This document shows, one piece after another, positions 8,114 to 16,259 of a stretch of DNA of 38,239 nt; position 1 is the first letter of the stretch; the number at the start of each line of letters is the position of its first letter. This DNA comes from Armatimonadota bacterium (lineage in GTDB: Bacteria; Sysuimicrobiota; Sysuimicrobiia; Sysuimicrobiales; Sysuimicrobiaceae). A model generated the notes under the pieces. The model was not told where the DNA came from and searched no databases. It saw only the letters and a list, made by a program, of their open reading frames with translations. The position numbers and the translations under genes were made by a program. Location: contig JANXBY010000031.1 of assembly GCA_025060455.1 (NCBI GenBank), positions 1 to 38,239 on the forward strand, written 5' to 3'.

Positions 8114-9156
8114 CAGGGCACCTCCCGCAGGCGGCCCGCGCGGTACAGGACCGCCAGGATCTCCGCCACCGCGTGGTACAAGGCCGGGGGAATCATGCGG
8201 CCGAGGGGCACGCTGCGGTACAGACTGCGCGCCAGGGGCGGGTTGGACACCAGCGGGACCCCGTGCCGCCGGGCCTCCTCCCGGATGCGCTCCGCCACCA
8301 CACCCGCGCCCTTGGCCACCACCACCGGTGCGGGTGCCTCCCGGGGCGCGTAGCGCAGGGCCACCGCCAGGTGTACCGGGTTGGTGACCACCACCGTGGC
8401 CCTCGCCACGTCCCGCAGCATGCGCCGGCGCGCCAGCTCCCGCTGCCGGCTGCGCTGGCGGGACTTCACCAGGGGGTCGCCTTCTGTCTCCTTGAGATCC
8501 TCCCGCACCTCCTGGCGGGTCATCCGCAGGCTCCGCTCGTAGTCGAAGCGCTGGTACAGGTAGTCCAGACCGCCCACCACCAGCAGGGCCACTGCGCCCC
8601 GCAGGGCCACCGCCTGCACCGTCCCGCCCAGCCACGCCAGCAGATCCCCTGCAGAGGGGGCGAGCGCCTTGGGTTCCGCCACCGCCGCCTGCAGGGGCGG
8701 CCACACCGCGGCCGTCACCGCGGCCAGCTTCAGCACCGCTTTTGCGAGCTCCGCGGCGGAACGCCAGGAGAACAGCCGCTCCAGCGCGCGCACGGGGTTC
8801 AGCCGGTCCAGCTGCGGCTCCAGCGGCTTGGTGGTGAGCAGGCCCCCGGTCTGCGCGAAGCCCACCGCCACACCTGCCACCAGGGCGGCTCCCAGGAGCG
8901 GACCGGCGAACGCCACCGCCGCCCAGACGCCGTGGGCGATCAGCTGCGGCAGCTGCCCACCATCCGGGTGCGCGAAGACCCGGCCGGTGAAGGCCGCAAG
9001 CTCTCGGAACCCCACGGGCACGGACACCGACCCCACCACCACCGCCGCCACCAGCGCGGCACCCTGCGAAAGGTCCACGCTGCGGGCCACCTGGCCGCGG
9101 CGGCGGGCTTCCTGCCGTCGGCGGGGCGTTGCGGGTTCGGTGCGCTGGCTGCTCAT
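8110..9156 (-). CDS. flhB: Flagellar export switch protein FlhB
   Basis: Membrane protein of the export gate that switches substrate specificity from rod/hook to filament. It has 348 residues from ATG 9156. An in-frame TTG at 9186 would lie upstream of the predicted transcription start, so ATG 9156 is preferred; GGAG lies about 14 bases upstream. There are four membrane helices. The cytoplasmic part begins near residue 205 and carries the autocleavage motif as NPVH (259-262) instead of NPTH. The N-terminal tail (TEPATPRRRQEARRRGQVAR) is typical. It is co-translated with flhA and has its own sigma-54-type promoter. Confidence 0.95.
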   Translation of the reverse strand: MSSQRTEPATPRRRQEARRRGQVARSVDLSQGAALVAAVVVGSVSVPVGFRELAAFTGRVFAHPDGGQLPQLIAHGVWAAVAFAGPLLGAALVAGVAVGFAQTGGLLTTKPLEPQLDRLNPVRALERLFSWRSAAELAKAVLKLAAVTAAVWPPLQAAVAEPKALAPSAGDLLAWLGGTVQAVALRGAVALLVVGGLDYLYQRFDYERSLRMTRQEVREDLKETEGDPLVKSRQRSRQRELARRRMLRDVARATVVVTNPVHLAVALRYAPREAPAPVVVAKGAGVVAERIREEARRHGVPLVSNPPLARSLYRSVPLGRMIPPALYHAVAEILAVLYRAGRLREVPW

Positions 9157-9187
9157 ACCCGTGGCTGCTCCCGCAGCCCCGGGCAAT

Positions 9188-9201
9188 GCACAGGCCGTGC
9201 C
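9188..9201 (-). promoter_or_regulatory. Sigma-54 (-24/-12) promoter for flhB-flhA-flhF-che-fliA
   Basis: The minus strand reads CGGCACGGCCTGTGCA in the 48-nt gap between the HDOD gene and flhB, with GG and GC 10 nt apart. The -12 part is GTGC rather than TTGC, as also before flgB. Predicted transcription begins near 9176, 20 nt before the flhB ATG, with the ribosome site in between. Confidence 0.68.
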
Positions 9202-9204
9202 GGT

Positions 9205-10053
9205 CTACGCGAGCTCCAGGCTAGACAGGGACGCCACTTCCGCCAGCAGGTCCGCCAGCACCACCAGCAACAGGGGAATCTCCTCCTCCGAGAGGCCCAG
9301 GCGCCGCAGAGCTCCCTCGCTGCACCGGTGCATCAGCTGGTCGGTTCCCACCCCGAAGCCCAACATGAGGCTGAGGGCGTCCGCCACGTGCACCGCGTCC
9401 GCGAGCCCGGGGTCGTCCAGCTCGTCCGGCCGGTGATGGTACTCGATGGCCTGCACCAACGACTCCGGCAGGTTCCACCGCCGCGCGGCCTCCGCCCCCA
9501 CCTGGGCGTGGTCCCAGCCGAGCACCGCCCGCTCCGCCTGCACGAAGTCTGCGCCTCCCCGGACCGCCTCCAGGACCGCCTGGTACTGCTCCTGCAGGCT
9601 GTGGCTGAGGGCCATCTTGCCGATGTCATGCAGCAGTCCCGCCACAAACGCCGCCTCCGCGCCCAACCCCCGCGCCTGCGCCAGGTGGCGCGCCACCGTA
9701 CCCACCGCCAGCGCGTGCTGCCACAGCTGCGTCCGGTCCATCCCGTAGCCGGGCGCCCCCCGGGCGAAGGCGTCGTACGCCACCGCGGTCACGAGGATGC
9801 TGCGCACCGCGGCGAACCCGACCAGCACCACCGCGTCCCGCAGGGTCGCCACGCGACGGGTGCGCATGTACAGGGCGGAGTTGGCCAGGCGCAGCACCCG
9901 GGCGGCCAGCACGGGGTCTCGGCCGATGGCCTCCGCCACCTGCTCCGCGGAGCTCCCCAAGTCGTCCAGCAGCTGCATGGCCTCCAGCACGGGGCCGGGC
10001 AGCGGCTCCAGCAGGTCGAAGGCCAGCAGCACCCGGTCCGGCAGTCCGCTCAC
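9205..10053 (-). CDS. HDOD-domain protein
   Basis: A 282-residue protein made of an HDOD domain, an HD-related fold found in signalling proteins near chemotaxis and cyclic-di-GMP genes; its biochemical activity is mostly unknown. It starts at GTG 10053, overlapping the fliR stop as GTGA, with GGAGG six bases upstream. Visible motifs are LPGPVLEAMQLLDD, DPVLAARVLRLANSALY, LRDAVVLVGFAAVRSI, LLHDIGKMAL, and HHRPDEL near the end. There is no fused effector. The position between fliR and flhB interrupts the export-gate genes, which normally lie side by side. A regulatory role in motility is plausible but not shown. Confidence 0.88.
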   Translation of the reverse strand: MSGLPDRVLLAFDLLEPLPGPVLEAMQLLDDLGSSAEQVAEAIGRDPVLAARVLRLANSALYMRTRRVATLRDAVVLVGFAAVRSILVTAVAYDAFARGAPGYGMDRTQLWQHALAVGTVARHLAQARGLGAEAAFVAGLLHDIGKMALSHSLQEQYQAVLEAVRGGADFVQAERAVLGWDHAQVGAEAARRWNLPESLVQAIEYHHRPDELDDPGLADAVHVADALSLMLGFGVGTDQLMHRCSEGALRRLGLSEEEIPLLLVVLADLLAEVASLSSLELA

Positions 10054-10802
10054 GGCGCCCTCCGTACCCACGTGGCCAGCCCGTGGAGGTTCCTGGCCCA
10101 CGCGAGCTCCACACCGGAGACCACGTGCGGCAGGAACAGCCCCACCAGCACCAGCGCCACACCCACCTTCAGGGGCAGACTCACGAGGAACACGTTCACC
10201 TGCGGGGCCGCCCGCGCGGCCAGGGCGACCCCCGCCTCCACGGCCACGGACGCCGCCACCAGGGGTGCTGCGAGCTGTACCCCTGCGAGGATGCTGCGCA
10301 CGAACAACTCCACCGCCGCCTGCGCCACCGCCCCCGCCCCCGGGAACCGGTCCGGCGGGAGGTGGACGAAGCTTCCGCCGACCAGCCGCAGGGCGTGGTG
10401 GTGGGCGTCGGTTCCCAGGTACACGACCAGGGCCACGGCGGACCAAAGCTGCGCCAGTACGGTGGACTCGTGCCCGTGCACGGGGTCCACCAGCTGCCCG
10501 GTGCCCAGGCCCAGGTTCAGCTCGGCGACCTGCGCGCCCACCTGCACCGCGGTGAAGGCCAGGGCCACGCCCCAGCCCAGCAGCAGCCCCACGCCCGCCT
10601 CCTTGGCGGCCAGCAGCGCGAAGGTGGCCAGGTCCCGCACGGCAGGTACCTGCGGGGAGCTGACCGCCGCCATGAACACCCCCAGCCCCACGGTGGCAGG
10701 CACGGGGACCCGTGGGCCGCCCAGGGCGGGCAGGGCCGCCAGGAAGGCCGCCAGCCGGCACGCTCCGAGCAACCACGGGACCCCAAACCCCTCGGCGATC
10801 AC
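10050..10802 (-). CDS. fliR: Flagellar export gate protein FliR
   Basis: Membrane subunit of the FliP5-FliQ4-FliR1 export channel. It has 250 residues from GTG 10802, overlapping fliQ as GTGA. It is strongly hydrophobic with about six membrane spans. The early GACRLAAFLAALPALGG, the central LNLGLGTGQLVDPVHGHESTV and the C-terminal LPLKVGVALVLVGLF segments match the family. Length is normal. It is the last canonical gate gene before the inserted HDOD gene. Confidence 0.94.
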   Translation of the reverse strand: MIAEGFGVPWLLGACRLAAFLAALPALGGPRVPVPATVGLGVFMAAVSSPQVPAVRDLATFALLAAKEAGVGLLLGWGVALAFTAVQVGAQVAELNLGLGTGQLVDPVHGHESTVLAQLWSAVALVVYLGTDAHHHALRLVGGSFVHLPPDRFPGAGAVAQAAVELFVRSILAGVQLAAPLVAASVAVEAGVALAARAAPQVNVFLVSLPLKVGVALVLVGLFLPHVVSGVELAWARNLHGLATWVRRAP

Positions 10803-11068
10803 CGCACCAGCTCCGGCAGCGCGCGCAGCAGCCCTGCTGTGAAGGCCAGCAGGCGCTGCGCCATCCACGGGCCCAACAAGACCGCCACCACACCCACAGC
10901 CACCATCTTGGGCACGAAGGAAAGGGTGGCCTCCTGCACCTGGGTCAGCACCTGCAACAGGCCCACCACCAGGCCCACCACCAGGGAGGCCGCCAGCACC
11001 GGCAGCGCGACCACCGCGGCCACCGCCATGGCCTCGCGTCCCAGCGCCACCAACCCGTCCAGGCTCAT
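10799..11068 (-). CDS. fliQ: Flagellar export gate protein FliQ
   Basis: Small two-helix membrane subunit of the export channel. It has 89 residues, the normal size, from ATG 11068, overlapping the fliP stop as ATGA. Two hydrophobic helices (about 15-37 and 54-75) flank the conserved polar loop with LTQVQEATLSFVPK. Neighbours fliP and fliR are both coupled by 4-nt overlaps. Confidence 0.95.
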   Translation of the reverse strand: MSLDGLVALGREAMAVAAVVALPVLAASLVVGLVVGLLQVLTQVQEATLSFVPKMVAVGVVAVLLGPWMAQRLLAFTAGLLRALPELVR

Positions 11069-11799
11069 CGGAAGCTCAGCAGCAGCGCCCGCGCCACCAG
11101 GTGCCAGCCGTCCACGAACACGAACAGCAGCAGCTTGAAGGGCAGGGAGATGAGCACCGGGGGCAGCATGAGCATCCCCAGGGAGAGCAGCACGCTGCTC
11201 ACCACCACGTCCACCACCAGGAACGGCACGAACAGCAGGGAGCCCAGTAGGAACGCGTGCCGCAGCTCGCTGGTCACGAAGGCGGGGATGAGCACGTACG
11301 TGGGCACGTCCTCGGGCTTTTTGGGCCGCGGCAGCTTCGCCATGGAGACGAACAGGGCCAAGTCCTGGGGGCGCGTCTGCCTGAGCATGAACTCCCGCAG
11401 GGGCTTCAGGGTGCGGTCCAGGGCCGCCTCCTGCGACAGCTCACCCCGCAGGTACGGCTGCAACCCCTCCCGGTTGGCGCGGTCCAGGGTCGGTGCCATG
11501 GTGAACAGGGTCAAAAACAGGGCCAGCCCCACCACCACCTGGTTGGGCGGGACCGTGGGGACCCCCACGGCGCTGCGCACCAGGGACAGGACGATGACGA
11601 TGCGCGTGAAGGACGTCATGAGGATGAGCAGGGCGGGCGCGGTGGCCAGCACCGTAAGCAACAGCAGGACCTGCAGGGAGGTGGACAGCTGCTGGGGGGA
11701 GTCGGAGCCCGTCACCCGAAGTTCCACCATGGGCAGCGGCGCCGCGGCCGCGGGCGCGGCCGCCAGCAGCACCACGAGGGCCGCCCACCCAACCCTCAC
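11065..11799 (-). CDS. fliP: Flagellar export gate protein FliP
   Basis: Core membrane subunit of the export channel. It has 244 residues from GTG 11799, which overlaps the fliO stop as GTGA and has GGAGGAG upstream. An N-terminal signal peptide (VVLLAAAPAAAAPLP) is visible, as is usual for FliP. Conserved segments are LLLTVLATAPALLILMTSFT, VVGLALFLTLFTMAP, the periplasmic stretch with RQTRPQDLALF, and VDVVVSSVLLSLGMLMLPP. Length and helix pattern fit the family. Confidence 0.96.
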   Translation of the reverse strand: MRVGWAALVVLLAAAPAAAAPLPMVELRVTGSDSPQQLSTSLQVLLLLTVLATAPALLILMTSFTRIVIVLSLVRSAVGVPTVPPNQVVVGLALFLTLFTMAPTLDRANREGLQPYLRGELSQEAALDRTLKPLREFMLRQTRPQDLALFVSMAKLPRPKKPEDVPTYVLIPAFVTSELRHAFLLGSLLFVPFLVVDVVVSSVLLSLGMLMLPPVLISLPFKLLLFVFVDGWHLVARALLLSFR

Positions 11800-12197
11800 G
11801 ACCGCTCCTCCCGGCGCGGGTGTGGCAGGCGGGCCACCGCGTCCCGCACCCGCCGTGCGAACGCCGGATCCTCTCCCCGCGCGGGTGCGGGCCCCAGCTC
11901 GCACACCAGGTGCACGTGCTGGCCCAGCAGCAGCCGGCGGCCGTCCACTTCCACCACGTACAGGGCCTGCTGGGGCGAAAGCCGGACCACCTCCCGAAGC
12001 CGTACGGAGGTGGACATGGCTCCAGACCCCAAGCGGACCAACAGGAAGCGGGTGAGCACCACAAGGCCCACCACCAGGACCAGGCCCGCCAGCGCCTGCA
12101 GCACCATGCGCGCGGTCCCGAACTCCGGCCCGGGGTCCGCGCCGCCCGCGGCGGGCGCCGCCGCCAGCAACACCGCCGTCGCCACGGAGTGCGTCAC
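11796..12197 (-). CDS. fliO: FliO/FliZ-type flagellar assembly protein
   Basis: Small membrane protein that helps assemble the FliP ring. It has 133 residues from GTG 12197, overlapping the fliY stop as GTGA. It has a short N-terminal hydrophobic segment, one clear membrane helix (ALAGLVLVVGLVVLTRFLLV), then a cytoplasmic beta domain with LSPQQALYVVEVDGRRLLLG, the hallmark of the family. The C-terminal tail is arginine-rich. Family conservation is low, so position between fliY and fliP supports the call. Confidence 0.88.
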   Translation of the reverse strand: MTHSVATAVLLAAAPAAGGADPGPEFGTARMVLQALAGLVLVVGLVVLTRFLLVRLGSGAMSTSVRLREVVRLSPQQALYVVEVDGRRLLLGQHVHLVCELGPAPARGEDPAFARRVRDAVARLPHPRREERS

Positions 12198-13201
12198 GCC
12201 CCGTCCTCCAGCCCCCGGGTCAGGTTGCGCACCCTCTGCTCGGGGCTGAGGATTTCGGTGACCCGGACCCCGAAGTTCTCCTCGATGACCACCACTTCGC
12301 CCCGGGCGAACAGCCGGTCGTTCACGTACAGGTCCACGGGCTCGCCCGCGGCCCGCTCGAGCTCGATCACCGCCCCCAGCCCCAACGACAGCACGTCCCG
12401 GATCTTCATGCGGGTGCGGCCGAGCTCCACCGTCACCAGCAGCGGCACGTCCAGGAGGAGCTCGATGTTCCGGCCCCCCGCGGGGACGGGCCGAGGGTCC
12501 AGGGGTGCGAACTCCACGGGCCGCGCCGCGGGGGCGGTTCTGGGGGGTTCCGGCGGCGTGGGAGGGGGTGGCGTGGCGGACGCGGAGGCGGGCTGGACTC
12601 CCGCCACCCGCTGCGCGGCCCTCGTGCCCAGTTCCACCAGCCCTGGGAGGACCTCCGCGTCGTAGAGCTGGTAGAAGACGCTTTCGATCAGCCCTTCCAC
12701 GTGCAGGTGAAACGCGACCCGCACCAGCCTGCCGCTGGCGGGCCGCAGCCGCTCTGTGGCCTCCTCGCTGTCCAGGACCAGGATGTCGGGGGGCGAGATG
12801 GACACCGGCGAGCCGAGGAAGTCCGCCAGGGCTGTGGTGGCGGAGCCCATCATTTGGTTCATGGCTTCGCCGGCGCCGCTCAGCAGCATCTCCCGCTCCA
12901 GGGGGCGCGCCGCGGCCCCGTCCCCGCCCATCATGAGGTCCACCAGGACCTGCACGTCCTGCTCTCGCATCAACAGACAGCTCTGGCTCGATACCGCGCC
13001 GGAGGTCTCCACGCGCACACCCAGGTAGCCCACCAGGCTGGCGCGGTCCAATGCGGCCCAGTCCAGCACCTCGGCGCGCGGGGAGGTGATGCGCACCTGC
13101 CGGCGCACCAGCTGCGACAGGGCGGTCGCCGCGGAGCCCATGGCGATATTGGACAGCTCCGCCAGCAGGTCCAGGGCGTCCACGGCTTGCGTGCTAGGCA
13201 T
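12194..13201 (-). CDS. fliY: FliY: CheC-like phosphatase fused to FliN switch domain
   Basis: Component of the rotor switch that also removes phosphate from CheY-P. It has 335 residues from ATG 13201, overlapping fliM by 8 nt. The CheC-like part carries both phosphatase helices with ExxN motifs: AELSNIAMGSAATALSQL near residue 14 and GEAMNQMMGSATTALADF near 111. A proline-rich linker (about 205-235) leads to the FliN domain (LLLDVPLLVTVELGRTRMKI, then VDLYVNDRLFARGEVVVIEENFG). Unlike Bacillus FliY it lacks an N-terminal LSQDEIDALL CheY-binding peptide. No separate cheC or cheX is in the window, so this may be the main CheY-P phosphatase here. Confidence 0.94.
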   Translation of the reverse strand: MPSTQAVDALDLLAELSNIAMGSAATALSQLVRRQVRITSPRAEVLDWAALDRASLVGYLGVRVETSGAVSSQSCLLMREQDVQVLVDLMMGGDGAAARPLEREMLLSGAGEAMNQMMGSATTALADFLGSPVSISPPDILVLDSEEATERLRPASGRLVRVAFHLHVEGLIESVFYQLYDAEVLPGLVELGTRAAQRVAGVQPASASATPPPPTPPEPPRTAPAARPVEFAPLDPRPVPAGGRNIELLLDVPLLVTVELGRTRMKIRDVLSLGLGAVIELERAAGEPVDLYVNDRLFARGEVVVIEENFGVRVTEILSPEQRVRNLTRGLEDGA

Positions 13202-14174
13202 GGCCAGAGGGTTCCTCCCGGCTCAGGATCTGGACCGCCAGCCGCCTGCCCACACGGCCCGGTCGGCCCCGGAACACCACCGCGCCCTCCACCAGCACCT
13301 CCAGGGGCGCGTGGGCGGGCCGGTCCAGCGGGATCACGTCGTTGGGAGCCAGCCCCACCAGGTCGCCCACGCTCACCTGGGCGCGGCCCAGGCGCACCTG
13401 CACGGGCACCGTCACCTCCTCCACGGTGTGCCGCAGGGCCTCCGCCTGGCTGGCCCGGGAGGGCGCCCGGAACAGGGTGGTGGCGCTCAGCAGGCTCAGG
13501 ATGGGCTGCAGGAGCAGGTACGGTAGGCACAGGTTCATGCGGTAGGCCTGCTGCGGTGTCTCCACCTGGAAGTGCACCAGGAGCACCACGTCCGTGGGGC
13601 CCGCGATGTGCGCGAACTGGGGGTTGGTCTCCATCCCCACCAGGACGGGGCGCACGTCCACCACGGACTGCCACGCGTCGTGCAGCAGGGGTAGCAGCCG
13701 CTGCATGAGGCGCTCCACCAGCCCCCGCTCCAGCTCCGTAAGGGGTCGGGCCAAGCCGTCCGCGCGGCCCGGCCCGCCCAGCAACCGGTCCACCACGGCC
13801 AGGGCGAATGTCCCGCCCAGCTCCAACAGGGCCCGGCCCTCCAGGGGCTCCAGCCGGAACAGCACGATCACGGTGGGTGTGGGGATGGACCGGACGAACT
13901 CCTCGTAGCTGAGCTGCTCCACCGCCCGCACCGTCACGTTCACGGGAAATCGCAGGTGCACCGACAGCGCCATCCCCGCCATCCGCGCGAACGCCCCGTG
14001 CAGGATCGATACCGTCCGCAGCTGGTCCTTGGAGAACCGGTCCGGCCGGCGGAAGTCGTACGGCCGCACCGAGGAGCCCCGGGAGGGCTGCGCGGCCTCC
14101 ACGGGCACCTGGCCCGCCTGGATGGCTGCCACCAGCTGGTCGATCTCCGCCTGAGAGAGCAGCTCGCCCGTCAT
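13194..14174 (-). CDS. fliM: Flagellar motor switch protein FliM
   Basis: Switch-ring protein that binds CheY-P and changes rotation. It has 326 residues from ATG 14174, overlapping the fliL stop as ATGA. The N-terminal CheY-binding peptide is present (LLSQAEIDQLVAAI), followed by VRPYDFRRPDRFSKDQLR. The middle domain contains LRFPVNVTVRAVEQLSYEEF and ALAVVDRLLGGPG, and the C-terminal SpoA domain contains VSVGDLVGLAPNDVIPL. Length is normal. Confidence 0.96.
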   Translation of the reverse strand: MTGELLSQAEIDQLVAAIQAGQVPVEAAQPSRGSSVRPYDFRRPDRFSKDQLRTVSILHGAFARMAGMALSVHLRFPVNVTVRAVEQLSYEEFVRSIPTPTVIVLFRLEPLEGRALLELGGTFALAVVDRLLGGPGRADGLARPLTELERGLVERLMQRLLPLLHDAWQSVVDVRPVLVGMETNPQFAHIAGPTDVVLLVHFQVETPQQAYRMNLCLPYLLLQPILSLLSATTLFRAPSRASQAEALRHTVEEVTVPVQVRLGRAQVSVGDLVGLAPNDVIPLDRPAHAPLEVLVEGAVVFRGRPGRVGRRLAVQILSREEPSGHA

Positions 14175-14617
14175 TGCGCCACGAACTCCGAGAAGTACAC
14201 GCCCTCCACGTGGAAGTGGTTGGTGTCCTCGCCGTTCAGGCGCTCCACCAGCTCCCGTTCCATGCGCCTGCGGCCCTGGGGGGTCCGCAGCTCCGAGTAC
14301 CGCTGCCCCGTGAGGTACCGGACCACGGCGTCCTGCCACCGGAACTTCTCCTCCGCGGCCGCCTCCTTGAGGTGCTCACCCGCGAGGGGCGTCTTAACCC
14401 GCAGGGCCAGGGTCACCTTCAGGTAGCGGAACCCGTCCGCGGGGTCCAGGTTCACCACCAACGTTCCCAGCGGCACCACCGCGTGGTTCAGCTTGGGTTC
14501 GGCGTTGCGGGGCCTGGCGAGCAGGGCTCCGGCTGCCGCCGCGGCCACCAAGAGGCCGACCGCGGCCGCCACCAGCCCGAGCTTTGCCGCCCCTCGATCC
14601 GTGGACTGCGTCCGCAT
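14171..14617 (-). CDS. fliL: FliL basal-body-associated protein
   Basis: Single-pass protein that surrounds the stator and supports torque. It has 148 residues from ATG 14617, with GGAGG seven bases upstream. A membrane helix (about 14-33, LGLVAAAVGLLVAAAAAGAL) is followed by the extracytoplasmic domain with LGTLVVNLDPADGFRYLKVTLAL and a C-terminal HFHVEGVYFSEFVAQ. It begins a new unit: a sigma-54-type promoter sits in the 49-nt gap after motB. Confidence 0.92.
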   Translation of the reverse strand: MRTQSTDRGAAKLGLVAAAVGLLVAAAAAGALLARPRNAEPKLNHAVVPLGTLVVNLDPADGFRYLKVTLALRVKTPLAGEHLKEAAAEEKFRWQDAVVRYLTGQRYSELRTPQGRRRMERELVERLNGEDTNHFHVEGVYFSEFVAQ

Positions 14618-14642
14618 CGCTGGCCTCCGGCCCTGCGGGCGT

Positions 14643-14656
14643 GCAAGTTCCGTGCC
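14643..14656 (-). promoter_or_regulatory. Sigma-54 (-24/-12) promoter for fliL-fliM-fliY-fliOPQR
   Basis: The minus strand reads CGGCACGGAACTTGCA, an almost perfect -24/-12 match, in the 49-nt motB-fliL gap. Transcription is predicted near 14631, just before the fliL ribosome site, giving a very short leader of about 14 nt. Confidence 0.82.
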
Positions 14657-14666
14657 GGAAGGGCGG

Positions 14667-15428
14667 CTAGGGTCGGAGCAGCACGATCTCCACCCTCCGG
14701 TTCTGTGCCAGGGCCTGGGGGTCGTCGCCGGGACGCGCGGGCCGGGAGTCTCCGTACCCCACGATGGTGAACCGGGTCCCGTCCGCCCCCGACAGGGCTG
14801 CCAGCCGCCGCACCACCGCCGCGGCCCGCGCACTGCTGAGCTCCCAGTTGGATGGGAACCGGTAGGTCTGGATGGGCCGCGCGTCCGCGTGACCCTCCAC
14901 CCGGACCTGCAGCTCTTTGCGGGTCCGGATGGCCTGTGCGACGGCCCGCAGCACAGGGTCGGCCTCCGGCCGCAGCTCCGCGCTGGCGGTGTCGAACAGC
15001 AAAGGCCCCGCCATGGACACCCGCACGCCTTCCTGCGTCACCCGCACCTCCACGAGCTGGCCCAGGCCCGCGGCGGTGACCTGTTGGGAGATTCCTCCCG
15101 CCAGGGCCTGCAGGCTGTCCGCCAGCGGGTCCGTTGGCGGGCCGGAAGGTGGTGGGGGGCCCTCCAGCTCGAGGACCCCGCCGCCCCCGGGCAGCACACC
15201 GGACGCCCCCTCCATCAGTCCCATCGTGGCCGTGGCCGCCCGAAAGCCCGCCACCACCTTCCGGAACTTGGCCAGGTCCAGCTGGGAGAGGGAGTACACC
15301 ATGATGAAGTAGGCCATCAGCAACGTGATGAGGTCGGCGTAGGTCACCAGCCACCGTTCCATGCCAGCCCCGCCGTGGCCGCCACCGTGGCCCCCGCCCA
15401 AGCCGTCGTGCTTCCTGCGCCGGCTCAC
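14667..15428 (-). CDS. motB: Flagellar stator protein MotB
   Basis: Peptidoglycan-anchored stator subunit carrying the ion-binding aspartate. It has 253 residues from GTG 15428, overlapping motA as GTGA. The single membrane helix follows ERWLVTYAD, with the essential Asp32 in YADLITLLMAYFIMVYS. The OmpA-like domain contains VEGHADARPI, SNWELSSARAAAVVRRLA, IVGYGDSRP and NRRVEIVLL. The cytoplasmic tail is unusual: basic, then a Gly/His stretch (GGGHGGGHGG) just before the helix. I cannot tell from sequence whether protons or sodium ions are used. Confidence 0.95.
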   Translation of the reverse strand: MSRRRKHDGLGGGHGGGHGGAGMERWLVTYADLITLLMAYFIMVYSLSQLDLAKFRKVVAGFRAATATMGLMEGASGVLPGGGGVLELEGPPPPSGPPTDPLADSLQALAGGISQQVTAAGLGQLVEVRVTQEGVRVSMAGPLLFDTASAELRPEADPVLRAVAQAIRTRKELQVRVEGHADARPIQTYRFPSNWELSSARAAAVVRRLAALSGADGTRFTIVGYGDSRPARPGDDPQALAQNRRVEIVLLRP

Positions 15429-16255
15429 CGGGCGCTCACCGCAGCCGCCCCTGCCGCTCCACTGGCCGCCGCACCGCCCGCGGCCGCCTCACGGCTCACC
15501 TTGGACCGCAGCGCCGGGGGCAGGAAGGCCCGCAGCTTTTCCTCAATGACCCGCGGGTTCTCGCCCGCCTGAATGGCCAGCACGCCCTCGATCACCACCT
15601 GGCGCAGCAGCACCTCCTCCTGCGACCGCGCCCGCAGCTTGTTGGCCAGGGGCAGAAACACCAGGTTGGCGAGGGCCACTCCGTACAGGGTGGCGATGAA
15701 CGCCGCGGCGAGCATGTGTCCCAGCTTGGACGGGTCGTCCAGCTTTTGCATCATGTTCACCAGGCTGATCACGGTGCCGATGATCCCCAGGGTGGGCGCG
15801 AACCCGGCCATGGTGGTGTAGATGCTCTCCCCCACCCGGTGGCGCTCCTCCATGAGCTCGACCTCCGTGTCCAGGATCTCCCGCACCACCGCGGAGTCGG
15901 TGCCGTCCACCACCAGCCGCACCCCCTTGGCCAGGAACGGGTCGTCGCGGTCCTGGATCTCGCCTTCCAGGCTGAGGAGCCCCTCCCGCCGGGCTCGGTC
16001 TGCGAACCGGATGAGGCGGTTCATGGTCCCGGGGATGTCCACGGGCCGGTGCAGGAAGGCGTGCAGGGTGACCCGGGGAAGGTCTAGCATCTGCTTCAGG
16101 GAGTACGACACCATGGTGGCGCCCACCGTGCCCCCGAAGACCAGGAGGAAGGCCGGCACGCTGATGTAGTACTCGGGCTTTCCGCCCTTCAGGATGGCGC
16201 CAGCCCCCACACTGGCCCACCCCACCACCAGTCCCAGGAGGGTTGCGAGGTCCAT
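15425..16255 (-). CDS. motA: Flagellar stator protein MotA
   Basis: Torque-generating stator subunit. It has 276 residues from ATG 16255, 4 nt after the flbD stop. It has four membrane helices: one at the N-terminus (ATLLGLVVGWASVGAGAIL), one near PAFLLVFGGTVGATMVSY, and two near the C-terminal third (MAGFAPTLGIIGTVISLVNM and MLAAAFIATLYGVALANLVF). The cytoplasmic loop has the charged residues that contact FliG (for example RRE and EVELMEERHR). The end is an Ala/Gly-rich tail of about 25 residues. Confidence 0.95.
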   Translation of the reverse strand: MDLATLLGLVVGWASVGAGAILKGGKPEYYISVPAFLLVFGGTVGATMVSYSLKQMLDLPRVTLHAFLHRPVDIPGTMNRLIRFADRARREGLLSLEGEIQDRDDPFLAKGVRLVVDGTDSAVVREILDTEVELMEERHRVGESIYTTMAGFAPTLGIIGTVISLVNMMQKLDDPSKLGHMLAAAFIATLYGVALANLVFLPLANKLRARSQEEVLLRQVVIEGVLAIQAGENPRVIEEKLRAFLPPALRSKVSREAAAGGAAASGAAGAAAVSAR

Positions 16256-16259
16256 GGGC

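Noticed and set aside
9157-9186. TTG start for a 10-residue-longer FlhB
   Set aside because: It lies upstream of the predicted transcription start and has no ribosome site; the family N-terminus begins at the later ATG.
8173-10842. A plus-strand open frame of about 889 codons antisense to flhB, the HDOD gene and fliR
   Set aside because: It is rich in His, Gln, Arg and Pro, as expected for the complement of GC-rich genes. No motif or separate start signal was found.
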